Notes: generated by a model from the sequence alone, not told the origin. DNA of 12,708 nucleotides from Faecalicatena sp. (GCA_009774255.1 VSNK01000165.1:1-12708); one strand, 5' to 3'; shown: positions 1 through 8,095, counted from the stretch's first letter. Numbers and translations are program-made.

Positions 1-1
1 G

Positions 2-43
2 TGCGGGGCGGGGGCGGCGGTGGTGCTCAGCAGGAAGGGATGA
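2..43 (+). CDS. Possible C-terminal tail of a plus-strand gene (partial)
   Basis: Reading from base 2 gives 13 codons, CGAGAAVVLSRKG, followed by TGA at 41-43. The Gly/Ala-rich hydrophobic run ending in a basic tail resembles a protein C-terminus, and the GC-rich composition is unlike the sequence just after it. If real, this gene would converge on the esterase that ends at 132. Thirteen codons cannot identify a family. The longer plus-strand frame from base 1 to 246 runs antisense into the esterase and is less likely. Confidence 0.2.
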   Translation, partial: CGAGAAVVLSRKG

Positions 44-92
44 TTTTACAGATGGCAGAAAATGCACTGACTGGATTTGCCTGGATTCTCCC

Positions 93-116
93 GACCGACC
101 AGTATAATGATCGGCC
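93..116 (-). terminator. Hairpin downstream of the left esterase, weak terminator candidate
   Basis: On the minus strand GGCCGATCA and TGGTCGGTC form an uninterrupted 9-bp stem with two G-U pairs and a 6-base loop, 15 bases after the esterase stop codon. On the plus strand the same arms have two mismatches, so the structure favours minus-strand RNA. No U-tract follows, so it may only protect the mRNA 3' end or may need Rho. Confidence 0.3.
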
Positions 117-131
117 GGAAGCTGAAATGCA

Positions 132-1124
132 TCATTGTATACCTTGTGAAACGGCCGAACTGCTGCCAGACAGTGCTGCAATTCCTTTAAAGTCCTTGCT
201 AAACTCTGGCGCCAACCGTTTTTGTAACCATTTATCCGCCATATGAATCCAACTCTCTATATCCGTATCAAGATGTCTTTCCCGTGCCGCCGTCGCATAA
301 GTAGCCAAAGCCATACCATGCATCCCTTTCTCGAAAATATGCATCTCGTAGGGAATCTTATGCTTATTGAGTGCCAATGCCATCCAAAGGGATTGTGCCG
401 GATCCACAAGATGGTCCTCTGCTGTCGTCCATATAAACATTGGCGGAGTTTGCTCATTCACCAGACGGCAGGGACTTATTTTTTCCGCAAGTTCTCTGTC
501 CGCAACGCCTGCCCTCCTCATCAGTGCAATGTCCATTGCATTCGACATAGGATTTTTCGCTGCCTCTTCCGATAGTCGCGGCATATAATCACTCACCATA
601 TATCCCAAGATCACCGCTGCCGGACGGATTCCTTCCGCCCCGATGCCGAGAAAATCTGTAACAGCCGGACGGTTATAGTATACGGAATACATGGCGCTGT
701 TATGAGCCCCCGCGGAGAAACCACACAAGGCTACTTTTTCCATGTCGATATGCCAGTCCGCTGCATGCTCTTTCATATAAAGCATTGCCTTGCCGATATC
801 TCTGACTGGTCCAGGAAATACCACTCCCGGCTTTTCTTCCAACGGTTTTGAAAAATCTGGTAAAATGCTATCCAGGGTGCTGGCCCTTTTATTTTCATTA
901 TATACGGAATATCTAAGAACGAATGTATGATATCCCATTGCCGCAAAGGCCATCGCCACAGGCTCGCCTTCTCTGTCAGAGCAGTAAAGGTATCCACCGC
1001 CCGGACAGATCAAAACTGCGCCTTTTTTTCCTCCGTTCAGCATTTCTACGGAATCGTCAAGAATGTAAGTTGTCAATCTCACATCCTCCCGATCCTCATA
1101 TAATCTAATTTCTTCATAATACAT
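132..1124 (-). CDS. Alpha/beta hydrolase, acetyl-esterase-like (Aes/BD-FAE type)
   Basis: A 330-residue cytoplasmic esterase of the alpha/beta hydrolase fold that probably removes acetyl or other acyl groups from sugars. The oxyanion-loop motif CPGGGY lies at about residues 41-45. The nucleophile elbow GFSAGAH puts the catalytic serine at 137, the acid is D237 or D241 in EDHLVDP, and the histidine is H269 in GMHGMA. The ATG at 1124 is chosen because GAGGAG lies about 9 bases upstream; an in-frame TTG at 1169 has no ribosome binding site. No signal peptide is visible. About 25 residues after the last helix (WLQKRL) form a Ser/Ala-rich tail of unknown role. It is the last gene of the symporter-GH2 operon, 73 bp after the GH2 stop. 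The fold and family are clear, but the natural substrate is not. Confidence 0.85.
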   Translation of the reverse strand: MYYEEIRLYEDREDVRLTTYILDDSVEMLNGGKKGAVLICPGGGYLYCSDREGEPVAMAFAAMGYHTFVLRYSVYNENKRASTLDSILPDFSKPLEEKPGVVFPGPVRDIGKAMLYMKEHAADWHIDMEKVALCGFSAGAHNSAMYSVYYNRPAVTDFLGIGAEGIRPAAVILGYMVSDYMPRLSEEAAKNPMSNAMDIALMRRAGVADRELAEKISPCRLVNEQTPPMFIWTTAEDHLVDPAQSLWMALALNKHKIPYEMHIFEKGMHGMALATYATAARERHLDTDIESWIHMADKWLQKRLAPEFSKDFKGIAALSGSSSAVSQGIQ

Positions 1125-1197
1125 TTTAAAATGTCTCCTCTTTACTTCGTGATCCTCAAACCCCTGCAAAATACAGTCCGCTCTCTTATCATCTGGT

Positions 1198-3630
1198 TTA
1201 TTCTACTTCTATTTCTAAGAACGCCGCTTCCAGACCGTCCGCCCATGCGGTCAGCCGTATCGTCCCGGAATCCTCTCCGGAGCGGATCACAGCCAATGCG
1301 CGTCCATAATATGTCTTCCTGCTTTCATCAAAGAAATTTTCCTCCGACACTGGATCTGCCGAGCCGAATCCCTGCACATGCCCTGCTCCTTCCACTTTCA
1401 GACACACTTTGCGGTCTGCGGCAGTCTGCAGCGTTCCGTCTGCATCACGAAGTTCGACCATCACATAAGCGAGGTCGTCCTTCCCAATCTTAACGCGATC
1501 CGGCTTCATGCACAGAGACACCTCGTCTTTTGCCGTGCGCAGGCAATGGCTTTCTATAGTCCCGTCTTCATAATATGCCTCTGCCCTAATTTCACCCGGC
1601 ACATAAACCGTATCAAACAAGACACGATAATTGTGTTCTTCTCCTGCGGGCTTACGGCCGACACTGTTTCCGTTTACAAACAGCTCAACCTCCGGAGCGT
1701 CAGAATAAACTTCTACCAGACATTTTTTTTCTTCCTGTCCTTTCCACGTCCAGGAAGAAACCGTAATGGGCAGCGACCACGGCGTACACATAGGCTCTTT
1801 ACCATAATGCTCCGGCAATTGCACTGCAATATAAGGTGCTTTCCGCAGTCCAAATACAATTTCCCGGAGATAACTCATCGGACGCCGGTATCCGGTAATG
1901 TCAAGATCGCCGCAATAAGCCAGATATGCCGGATAGGACTTCGCAAATCTCAATCGGCCGTCATATGTCACAATGCCGATCCCGGCTTCTCCAAGATAAT
2001 CCCAGGCTGTCCACGTATAATCCCCGATACAGGACGGCAGTTCTTTTACCTTCTTCCAATTCGGCGCTATATCCGGCGGCAGTGTTTCCGCCCCGTAAAA
2101 TACACGGTTGGGATATTCCTTCATCTGGTCGTACACGTCCCGCATGTAGTTTAAGCCGATCAGGTCAAGCGTTCCATAAGCTTCCTTTAAACCATCTTCC
2201 ACCTTCGGATGTGATGAAAGGTAATTCATCGCTCCCATCAGCGCGGTCATCGTATCATTAATTCCACCGCCCGGCGTCCTTTCCGGCAAGGTCATACCCA
2301 TATCCTTCATCACCGCCGGCAGATCGTCCATGATTCCGATCATTCCATTGATGGCATTCGTCACATAGCGGGTGGAATCAAGACTTCGTATTTTATCCGT
2401 CATTTTCCGGCTCCATTGTGCGCCGTTCGGTGTATGAATTTCCTTGATCTCATTCCCAACGGAATACATAAACACACAGGGGTGGTTGAAATCTTTCCGC
2501 ACGATGTCCTCCAGGTCTTTCTCCCAGTTATCCGCAAACACCAGCGAATAGTCGAAGGGTCTCTTTGTCTGTGTCCACATGTCAAAGCTTTCTTCCATGA
2601 CCAGCATCCCCAGCCTGTCGCACGCGTCGAGCAATGCCTTCGAAGAAGAATTATGGGCAGCGCGGATCGAGTTAAATCCTGCTTCTTTCAACAGTTCGAT
2701 ACGACGTTCCTCCGCGCGCTCAAAAGTCGCCGCGCCCACCGGACCGTTGTCATGATGGATGCACCCTCCCCGGAGCAGGATCTTCTCGCCATTGATCCGC
2801 AGTCCATTGACCGGATCCAGTTCCAGCCTGCGGATGCCGAACGTGCTCTCTGCCGTGTCCAAAACCGTTTCCCCGTCGTATATGGTCACTTTACAGCAAT
2901 AAAGCTGCGGATCATCCACTGACCACAATGCCGGCTCTTTTACGTAAATCCTCTGTGTCTGCACCGTTTTACTCTGGCTGTGCAGGGTCATGCGGGAACT
3001 CTCTCCTGCCACAATCTCCCCATTGGGAGCGAGGATTTCTGTTTTTAATGCCACCGTTTTTCGAACCTTCCCGTCGTATATGACCGACGTATCCACTCTC
3101 ACTGCCGCAATCCCCTCCGAAATTTCCGGAGTGGAAATACGCAGCCCATCTACATCAATCCGGATCTTTCCGCCCTTATGCAAATGCACGGGGCGGTAAA
3201 TGCCGCTGCCCGTATACCACCGGCTGTTTGGCATAGCCGTATTGATAGCTTTTACCAAAACCTGATTGTCTGCACCGAAGCAAAGATATGGCGTAATATC
3301 AACAAGAAGCCTCGTATAACCCCCCTGGACGCTTCCTGCTAAGGCCCCATTTACATACACATAACCGCTGTTATGGATTCCCTCAAATTCAAGGATGAAT
3401 GTTTCCGCCTTTTCTGCTTCGTCCACATAAAAATTTTTCACGTATTCATAATTACCGCCCGCGTAATAGCCGCCTGCGCTTCCTGATGTATTGGCGGTAC
3501 TACGTTTTTCCCAGATCATCGCGTCATGGGGCAGCGTCACTTTCTGCCCTTCGCTGCCCGGCGCAGAATATGCCATTCCTTCTGGTACTTTTCTCACTGT
3601 CCAGTCCCGGTTAAAATTTTGTCTCTGCAT
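1198..3630 (-). CDS. Glycoside hydrolase family 2 (beta-galactosidase/beta-glucuronidase-like)
   Basis: An 810-residue retaining beta-glycosidase. Domain order: N-terminal jelly-roll sugar-binding domain (about 1-165, with the typical GSGIYRPVHL near 141-150), immunoglobulin-like domain (about 170-270), TIM barrel (about 275-600), and a C-terminal part resembling the DUF4982 and Ig-like domains of this subfamily (about 620-810, with VELFVNGNSVGRK near 648-660). The acid/base is E394 in YSVGNEI and the nucleophile is E515 in FYGAET. About 120 residues separate them, including a Met/Gly-rich insert near 428-485. No signal peptide is visible, so it acts on imported substrate. The ATG is 14 bases after the symporter stop, with AAAGGG just past that stop, so translation is probably coupled. 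Galactosidase, glucuronidase and fucosidase/xylosidase variants all occur in this family, so specificity is open. Confidence 0.93.
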   Translation of the reverse strand: MQRQNFNRDWTVRKVPEGMAYSAPGSEGQKVTLPHDAMIWEKRSTANTSGSAGGYYAGGNYEYVKNFYVDEAEKAETFILEFEGIHNSGYVYVNGALAGSVQGGYTRLLVDITPYLCFGADNQVLVKAINTAMPNSRWYTGSGIYRPVHLHKGGKIRIDVDGLRISTPEISEGIAAVRVDTSVIYDGKVRKTVALKTEILAPNGEIVAGESSRMTLHSQSKTVQTQRIYVKEPALWSVDDPQLYCCKVTIYDGETVLDTAESTFGIRRLELDPVNGLRINGEKILLRGGCIHHDNGPVGAATFERAEERRIELLKEAGFNSIRAAHNSSSKALLDACDRLGMLVMEESFDMWTQTKRPFDYSLVFADNWEKDLEDIVRKDFNHPCVFMYSVGNEIKEIHTPNGAQWSRKMTDKIRSLDSTRYVTNAINGMIGIMDDLPAVMKDMGMTLPERTPGGGINDTMTALMGAMNYLSSHPKVEDGLKEAYGTLDLIGLNYMRDVYDQMKEYPNRVFYGAETLPPDIAPNWKKVKELPSCIGDYTWTAWDYLGEAGIGIVTYDGRLRFAKSYPAYLAYCGDLDITGYRRPMSYLREIVFGLRKAPYIAVQLPEHYGKEPMCTPWSLPITVSSWTWKGQEEKKCLVEVYSDAPEVELFVNGNSVGRKPAGEEHNYRVLFDTVYVPGEIRAEAYYEDGTIESHCLRTAKDEVSLCMKPDRVKIGKDDLAYVMVELRDADGTLQTAADRKVCLKVEGAGHVQGFGSADPVSEENFFDESRKTYYGRALAVIRSGEDSGTIRLTAWADGLEAAFLEIEVE

Positions 3631-3644
3631 CTGCTCTGCCCTTT

Positions 3645-5027
3645 CTATTTCTCTATCTGCATCTCTGCCCGCATCTTCTTATTTTCTTCCTCCACTCTCA
3701 AGAAGTAAAAGAGAACCGCAGCAAGAACCATCGGTACGATCACTGCCAGCAGATAGGACCAGTTGATAGTCGCCAGTGCCCTTGCCGTCTGTATTTCCGC
3801 CATTCCATCAAATCCGCCAAAATCCAGTATAAATCCGCACAACGCCGTTCCAAGTCCTGTTCCTACTTTGACTCCAACGGAAGAGCAGGAATAAATCATT
3901 CCAGTCAGTCTGTAGCCAAACTTCAGATTAAGATATTCATCCGTTTCTGCAATGATCGCGGTCATCGCTCCCGTCTGCGGCGCAGAAGCAATCGTTCTCA
4001 ACACCATGCCAATAAAAACCATCGTGAAATTACCGGTCAAACCTCCTATAACGACCGGAATACAGCCCAGTGCCCCGGCAATATTTGATGTCATTACCGT
4101 CCTGCTCATTCCGAATCTGGATGTCAAGACCGGGACAAACGGAAGGGCTACTGCCGCCGGAAGGATTCCCGCCAGGCTCAGCGTACCGAGCAGAGACGCA
4201 TTTCCCAGCTGATAGGTGGCGAAGTAAATGCCCAGACCAGAAGTAAGCCCGCTCCCCATATACTTCACCAGATGAAGCGCAAGGATCAGAAGAAAATATT
4301 TGTTTTTCAGAAGAAGAACGATCCCCTGTAAAAATCCGGGTTCGTCTTTCCCCTTATCCATTCCCGAAGCCTCCCTTAATGCTTCTTCCGGCAGTTCATG
4401 CACCGCGAATACCGGCACCAGCAAAAGCACCAGGCAGATGATCGAATAAATAAAGGATACAGCCCTCCAGCCTTTCTGCCCGCCTCCGAAATATTCCAGC
4501 AATCCGCTGGTGCAAAAGCTGAGGAACAGGATTGCAACTCCGGCAAAAACAAATCGGTAGCTGCCCATCTGTACCCGGTCTTTCGGATTTTTTGTACACA
4601 ATGCAGTCAGTGTCGAATACGCGATATTGTTCATGGTGTAAAATACCGCTCCAATCAGAGTATAGATAATGAAAATAAATGCATACTTCGTATTTTCCGT
4701 AAAACTGCCCGGCACATTAAACAGAATAAACGTAAAGATCGCTACCGGGAATGAGCTGACAAAGTACCAAAACCTTGCCTTTCCCATCTTGCTGTGTGTG
4801 GCATCAATGATGCGCCCCATAAAGACATCCGTAATACCGTCCAGAACCTTGGAAAGCATCAGCAGCGTCCCCACAACCGCAGCGCTGATTCCAAGCGTGT
4901 TTGTACAGTAGATCATGATAAAGGATGCGATGAACGTCCAGCAGAAATTGGAGCCCGCATCTCCTACGCCGTATCCGATCTTGCGGATCAGCGATAAGCT
5001 TTGTTCTTGTTGTTTCTGATTACTCAT
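3645..5027 (-). CDS. GPH-family (MelB-like) sugar:cation symporter
   Basis: A 460-residue polytopic membrane protein of the glycoside-pentoside-hexuronide:cation symporter family. The N-terminus KIGYGVGDAGSNF and the loop between membrane segments 2 and 3, with D63 and D67 (DGITDVFMGRIID) followed by a basic GKARFW near 82-87, are family hallmarks. Hydrophobic segments along the chain fit 12 transmembrane helices, with a charged central loop near 220-235. It probably imports the glycoside handled by the GH2 and esterase downstream, coupled to sodium or protons. The ATG at 5027 is chosen because GGGAGGA lies 7 bases upstream; an in-frame ATG at 5060 lacks a site of that quality. It is first in the operon and divergent from the AraC-type regulator. 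The transported sugar cannot be read from sequence. Confidence 0.93.
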   Translation of the reverse strand: MSNQKQQEQSLSLIRKIGYGVGDAGSNFCWTFIASFIMIYCTNTLGISAAVVGTLLMLSKVLDGITDVFMGRIIDATHSKMGKARFWYFVSSFPVAIFTFILFNVPGSFTENTKYAFIFIIYTLIGAVFYTMNNIAYSTLTALCTKNPKDRVQMGSYRFVFAGVAILFLSFCTSGLLEYFGGGQKGWRAVSFIYSIICLVLLLVPVFAVHELPEEALREASGMDKGKDEPGFLQGIVLLLKNKYFLLILALHLVKYMGSGLTSGLGIYFATYQLGNASLLGTLSLAGILPAAVALPFVPVLTSRFGMSRTVMTSNIAGALGCIPVVIGGLTGNFTMVFIGMVLRTIASAPQTGAMTAIIAETDEYLNLKFGYRLTGMIYSCSSVGVKVGTGLGTALCGFILDFGGFDGMAEIQTARALATINWSYLLAVIVPMVLAAVLFYFLRVEEENKKMRAEMQIEK

Positions 5028-5092
5028 AGTAGATTCCTCCCTGATTTTCATTCCATCCATTCTTTCGCGCGCTTTGAACTTCTGTTGTATTT

Positions 5093-5121
5093 ACTGTATC
5101 TTGTCCTTTTTTGGTTTTCAA
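5093..5121 (-). promoter_or_regulatory. Candidate sigma-A promoter of the symporter-GH2-esterase operon
   Basis: On the minus strand TTGAAA (5116-5121, 5/6 to consensus) and TACAGT (5093-5098, 4/6) are separated by exactly 17 bases. Transcription would start near 5086, giving a leader of about 60 bases before the symporter ATG. The weak -10 fits a promoter that needs an activator such as the adjacent AraC protein. The region is AT-rich, so chance matches are possible. Confidence 0.35.
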
Positions 5122-5131
5122 TGTCGAAAAC
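5114..5131. promoter_or_regulatory. Inverted repeat GTTTTC-N6-GAAAAC over the -35 box
   Basis: A perfect 6+6 inverted repeat with a 6-base spacer overlaps the proposed -35 element of the symporter operon in the regulator/symporter intergenic region. It is a candidate operator for the AraC protein or another sugar-responsive regulator. The AT-rich arms make chance occurrence possible. Confidence 0.3.
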
Positions 5132-5151
5132 AGTCTTTCAAAACAAAAAAT

Positions 5152-5222
5152 AATGCAAAATCCGTATTCTAAAATCATTCTACTTTTCATTTTTTTATAA
5201 ACTGGGTAAAATAAAATGCAAA
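5152..5222. repeat. Two AATGCAAA direct repeats 63 bp apart
   Basis: AATGCAAA occurs at 5152-5159 and 5215-5222 in the divergent promoter region, in similar A-rich surroundings. The 63-bp spacing is close to six helical turns, so both copies would face the same side of DNA, as paired half-sites of looping AraC-type regulators can. An 8-base A-rich word can recur by chance. Confidence 0.2.
5184..5212 (+). promoter_or_regulatory. Candidate promoter of the AraC-family regulator
   Basis: TTTTCA (5184-5189, 4/6) and TAAAAT (5207-5212, 5/6) are spaced by 17 bases and point toward the regulator. The predicted start near 5219 leaves a leader of about 40 bases, ending in GAGGAG 6 bases before the ATG. 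TATAAA at 5196-5201 is an alternative -10 in the same AT-rich stretch. Confidence 0.35.
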
Positions 5223-5259
5223 TAAAAAATAACGATTATGGATTGACGAGGAGATTTCT

Positions 5260-6321
5260 ATGAATCCTGCAAATGAGTCTCTTTTAAAAAAGAACATCTC
5301 TCTGACTGAGCTTCAAATAGATAACCGGGCAAGTCTTTATGCGGAACAGTACAGACTGAACGGTCCTTATATGCTGATCTATATGAATTATGACCTGGAC
5401 CGCGACGAAGTCTTTTACACGTTGATCGCCCCGGGCTTTTCCAGGAGCAACACTTCTCGCATGAAGTCCGACTTTGTAAGAAACCGGTTCATGCACCAGC
5501 ATGATTATTTTGAATTTATGTTCGTCATACACGGACGCATCATACAGAAAATGGAAGACAGGACCTATACTTATCAGGAGGGACAGTGCTGCCTGGTCAA
5601 CCAAAATGTCCGACATGTAGAAATTGCCCATGAAAATGCGGAACTGATGTTTCTTGCCGTCTCAAATGATTTTTTCCTCAATATTGTCCGCTCTGACATC
5701 CATTATGATAAAACCGGACATGTCATTTTGCAGGAAAATCGGATTTATGACCTGGTTCGGAAAACATGCAGTGACGGAAGCGCCCCGCAAAAGCAATATT
5801 GGGATTTTATGCCGTCATCTTCCCCGGCCGCTGCTGTTTTAGAATTTGAACAAATATTCGGCATCATAATCCGAGAAACCGCAGATCGACGTCCCGGCTT
5901 TCTGCCCCTTGTTTCAGGTCTTATTGCCCGCATTTTATCAATTTTGCTGGATATGGGACAGTATACTATGCAGAAATTCACGTTGCCAAGCGACAAGGAG
6001 GAATATCTGTTCCTGCGTATCCAGGAGCTGCTGACCCAGACGAACGGCTGCATCAGCCGACATGACCTGGCCTCACAGCTGCATTACGATCCGGACTATA
6101 TGAACAAGATCGTCAAAATACGGACCGGCATGTCCTTATTAAAATACGGGCGGAACTTTACCTTGAAAGAATCCGCCCGCCTTTTGGCATACACTGACAT
6201 GAACATCTCTGATATCATGCGTCGGCTCGGTTTTACGAACCGCAGTCATTTTTATACGATTTTTAAGGAAAAGTACGGCCTGACGCCAAATGAATACCGG
6301 CAGAAAAAGAGGGAAGCATGA
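5260..6321 (+). CDS. AraC/XylS-family transcriptional regulator
   Basis: A 353-residue regulator. The N-terminal half holds a cupin-like ligand-binding domain (about 70-140): FMHQHDYFEFMFVIHGR, then a turn ending YQEGQCCLVNQNVRH, typical of sugar-sensing AraC proteins. A helical linker covers about 190-240. The C-terminal double helix-turn-helix (about 248-350) includes SRHDLASQLHYDPDYMNKIVK for the first motif and MNISDIMRRLGFTNRSHFYTIFKEKYGLTP for the second; the latter matches the family signature. The ATG is preceded by GAGGAG 6 bases upstream. Its divergent position next to the symporter operon suggests it controls that operon, probably as an activator responding to the imported sugar. 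The ligand is unknown. It converges on the type-B carboxylesterase with only 46 bp between the stops, where I see no clear terminator. Confidence 0.93.
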   Translation: MNPANESLLKKNISLTELQIDNRASLYAEQYRLNGPYMLIYMNYDLDRDEVFYTLIAPGFSRSNTSRMKSDFVRNRFMHQHDYFEFMFVIHGRIIQKMEDRTYTYQEGQCCLVNQNVRHVEIAHENAELMFLAVSNDFFLNIVRSDIHYDKTGHVILQENRIYDLVRKTCSDGSAPQKQYWDFMPSSSPAAAVLEFEQIFGIIIRETADRRPGFLPLVSGLIARILSILLDMGQYTMQKFTLPSDKEEYLFLRIQELLTQTNGCISRHDLASQLHYDPDYMNKIVKIRTGMSLLKYGRNFTLKESARLLAYTDMNISDIMRRLGFTNRSHFYTIFKEKYGLTPNEYRQKKREA

Positions 6322-6367
6322 TTCCTGCACATTCCTAGTGTACCGCTTTCTGCCCCCGGTTCTATCT

Positions 6368-7927
6368 TCAATGCTGCACATCCCCCATATTTTCGCGCAT
6401 CATCCGTTCAAACATCGGCCCCATATGCTTCGCCAATAATGGGATCAGCCTGGCATCGTGGTTGCGGCGTACCTGTGTATTCTTACAGAATATCATCGTA
6501 TGCTCCTCTCCCGGGGAGCTGGCCGGCCAATGCGGGATTCCTGCATGGTTGGGATTTCCGGTCCTGGCAAACGCGATCACGCTGTCAAAGATCTGGGCTT
6601 CCAGTTTTGTCACGCCCTCCTCCTGGGTGGAAGGAACCATCTCGGTATTATGGAACACATACGGAACATCCGCACAGTGCCATGGCACGCTCCCGCCATA
6701 AATCGGCAGATCCTGATTGAACAGATAGGAATAGGTACACTGGTTTCCGGCACTGCGCTGCCGGATAAACTGCTGCGTGGGCAGACGGAACAAAAAGTCC
6801 AGCTTCAGCAGATCCGCCGGATTTCTCTCCGGGTATGCTTCTGCAAACAGGGGAAGCAGTTCTGCTGCCGCTTCTTCTCCAACCGTCTCTTTTACGATCT
6901 TGGCGCCCTCTTCCAGGGTCAGCTTGTCTCCATGATATGCCGACGGCATAAATCCTGAGAATTCTCCATACACGGTGCCTGCCAGCAATGGAATCCGGGC
7001 CGTTTCCTCACGGAATCCATTTTCCTCGGGAGTCCCCCTGTAAAATGCATTCGGACAGGGTGTGCAGCCTGTATATTTTCCGGCAGCGGCAAATTCCGGC
7101 TTTACACGCCGGTATGCCTCTGCCAGCCTGTCATAGGGTACGGTTTCCAATTCGTGGATGTCGCCGTCGATCCCCAGCTCGGCCATCAATGCGATGGCAA
7201 GCTCCTCCCCGTCGCCTTTGCTGTCTGCCAGAAGCGGTCCGATGACGCCGCTCATATTGATCCCTTTTGCAAATAATCCATCTGCCGCTGGAGTCTGCAG
7301 CAACGTGGTGATCTTCGCTCCGCCGCCGGACTGCCCGAACAGCGTCACATTATCCGGGTCACCGCCAAACCCTGCGATGTTTTCCTGAATCCACCGCAGA
7401 GCCGCAATGATATCGTCTGTTCCCGCATTTCCTGAATTCGCATATTCTTCTCCATAGGCCGACAGATCGCAGTATCCCAGGATATTCAGCCGGTGATTGA
7501 TGGACACCACGACCACCTGCCCGATCCGGCACATATTTTCTCCCTCATATGCAATATGCTCGATCGCGGAGCCGGACTCGAAGCCGCCGCCGTGCAGCCA
7601 CACCAGGACCGGACGCTTTTCCCCGTCGCAGGCGGGAGTCCATACATTCAGGTTCTGGCAGTCCTCATTCATCACCCAATACCTGTGGGGGACGTTCAAT
7701 TCCCCGTTTGGTTTCGGCAGTTCCAAAAGAGGGCAGACATAGCCATAGTTGACGGTCTCCAGGACGCCTTCCCACGGCTCTATCGGCTCCGGCGCGTGGA
7801 AACGCTTCGCCTTCGCGTAGGGAATGCCTTTGAAGATCGTGATGCCGTCATAGACGTACCCCCTGACCTTTCCCTGTTTTGTGTCTGCAACTGCTGTGTT
7901 TGGATCACATGCAAAATAATGTACCAT
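6368..7927 (-). CDS. Type-B carboxylesterase (COesterase family)
   Basis: A 519-residue esterase of the carboxylesterase type-B / para-nitrobenzyl esterase family, hydrolysing carboxylic esters in the cytoplasm (no signal peptide visible). Family landmarks in order: VRGY...IFKGIPYAKAKRF (21-43), EDCQNLNVW (88-96, the usual EDCLYLNV motif), oxyanion HGGGF (112-116), nucleophile elbow FGQSGGGAK with S200, probable acid E322 in GTVYGEFSGF, and H417 in WHCADVPYVF. The elbow is GQSGGG rather than the commoner GESAGG. Length is normal. The ATG has GAGGAGG 8 bases upstream and an extended -10 promoter just before that, so it is a single-gene unit separate from the symporter operon. It may deacylate the same plant-derived glycosides, but the substrate cannot be fixed from sequence. 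Confidence 0.92.
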   Translation of the reverse strand: MVHYFACDPNTAVADTKQGKVRGYVYDGITIFKGIPYAKAKRFHAPEPIEPWEGVLETVNYGYVCPLLELPKPNGELNVPHRYWVMNEDCQNLNVWTPACDGEKRPVLVWLHGGGFESGSAIEHIAYEGENMCRIGQVVVVSINHRLNILGYCDLSAYGEEYANSGNAGTDDIIAALRWIQENIAGFGGDPDNVTLFGQSGGGAKITTLLQTPAADGLFAKGINMSGVIGPLLADSKGDGEELAIALMAELGIDGDIHELETVPYDRLAEAYRRVKPEFAAAGKYTGCTPCPNAFYRGTPEENGFREETARIPLLAGTVYGEFSGFMPSAYHGDKLTLEEGAKIVKETVGEEAAAELLPLFAEAYPERNPADLLKLDFLFRLPTQQFIRQRSAGNQCTYSYLFNQDLPIYGGSVPWHCADVPYVFHNTEMVPSTQEEGVTKLEAQIFDSVIAFARTGNPNHAGIPHWPASSPGEEHTMIFCKNTQVRRNHDARLIPLLAKHMGPMFERMMRENMGDVQH

Positions 7928-7953
7928 AATTTTTTCCTCCTCTTATTCATATG

Positions 7954-7962
7954 ATTATAACA
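7954..7962 (-). promoter_or_regulatory. Extended -10 promoter of the type-B carboxylesterase
   Basis: The minus strand reads TGTTATAAT, a perfect -10 hexamer with the TG of an extended -10 element. No good -35 is seen at 16-18 bases, which extended -10 promoters tolerate. The start near 7947 would give a leader of about 20 bases that includes the GAGGAGG site at 7936-7942. Confidence 0.5.
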
Positions 7963-8066
7963 TTTTCACTTTCTATTTACCACAAAAATATGGAATACAT
8001 CAACCGGCGCGCCCCTCCGACAAACGTTTTATACCGTTCATCATAATACCTTCACACATTATCAGG

Positions 8067-8095
8067 TTGACAGCGGGAGATATATCTCATATAAT
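8067..8095 (+). promoter_or_regulatory. Consensus sigma-A promoter of the toxin-antitoxin operon
   Basis: TTGACA (8067-8072) and TATAAT (8090-8095) are both perfect and separated by exactly 17 bases, the strongest promoter in the window. Transcription should start near 8102, about 33 bases before the toxin GTG. Such a strong promoter implies tight repression, most likely through the palindrome in its spacer. Confidence 0.78.
8077..8088. promoter_or_regulatory. Palindromic operator GAGATATATCTC in the promoter spacer
   Basis: A perfect 12-bp palindrome fills most of the space between -35 and -10. A dimeric XRE-type antitoxin bound here would block RNA polymerase, the usual autoregulation of HigBA modules. 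The assignment to the neighbouring antitoxin is inferred from position. Confidence 0.55.

Noticed and set aside
1125..1169. Longer start (TTG at 1169) for the left esterase
   Set aside because: The TTG has no upstream ribosome binding site, while the ATG at 1124 follows GAGGAG at good spacing; the extra residues do not match the family.
1147..1197. 16-codon frame (MIRERTVFCRGLRITK) between GH2 and the esterase
   Set aside because: No Shine-Dalgarno sequence precedes it and it has no supporting feature.
1378..2154. 258-codon plus-strand open frame opposite GH2
   Set aside because: It is antisense to a clear GH2 gene, has no ribosome binding site and its composition looks like a shadow frame (rich in Arg, His, Phe, Cys) with no recognisable motif.
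8006..8013. GGCGCGCC palindrome between the carboxylesterase and the toxin-antitoxin promoter
   Set aside because: It is outside both promoter candidates and is a single 8-base palindrome with no second copy or partner; treated as chance.
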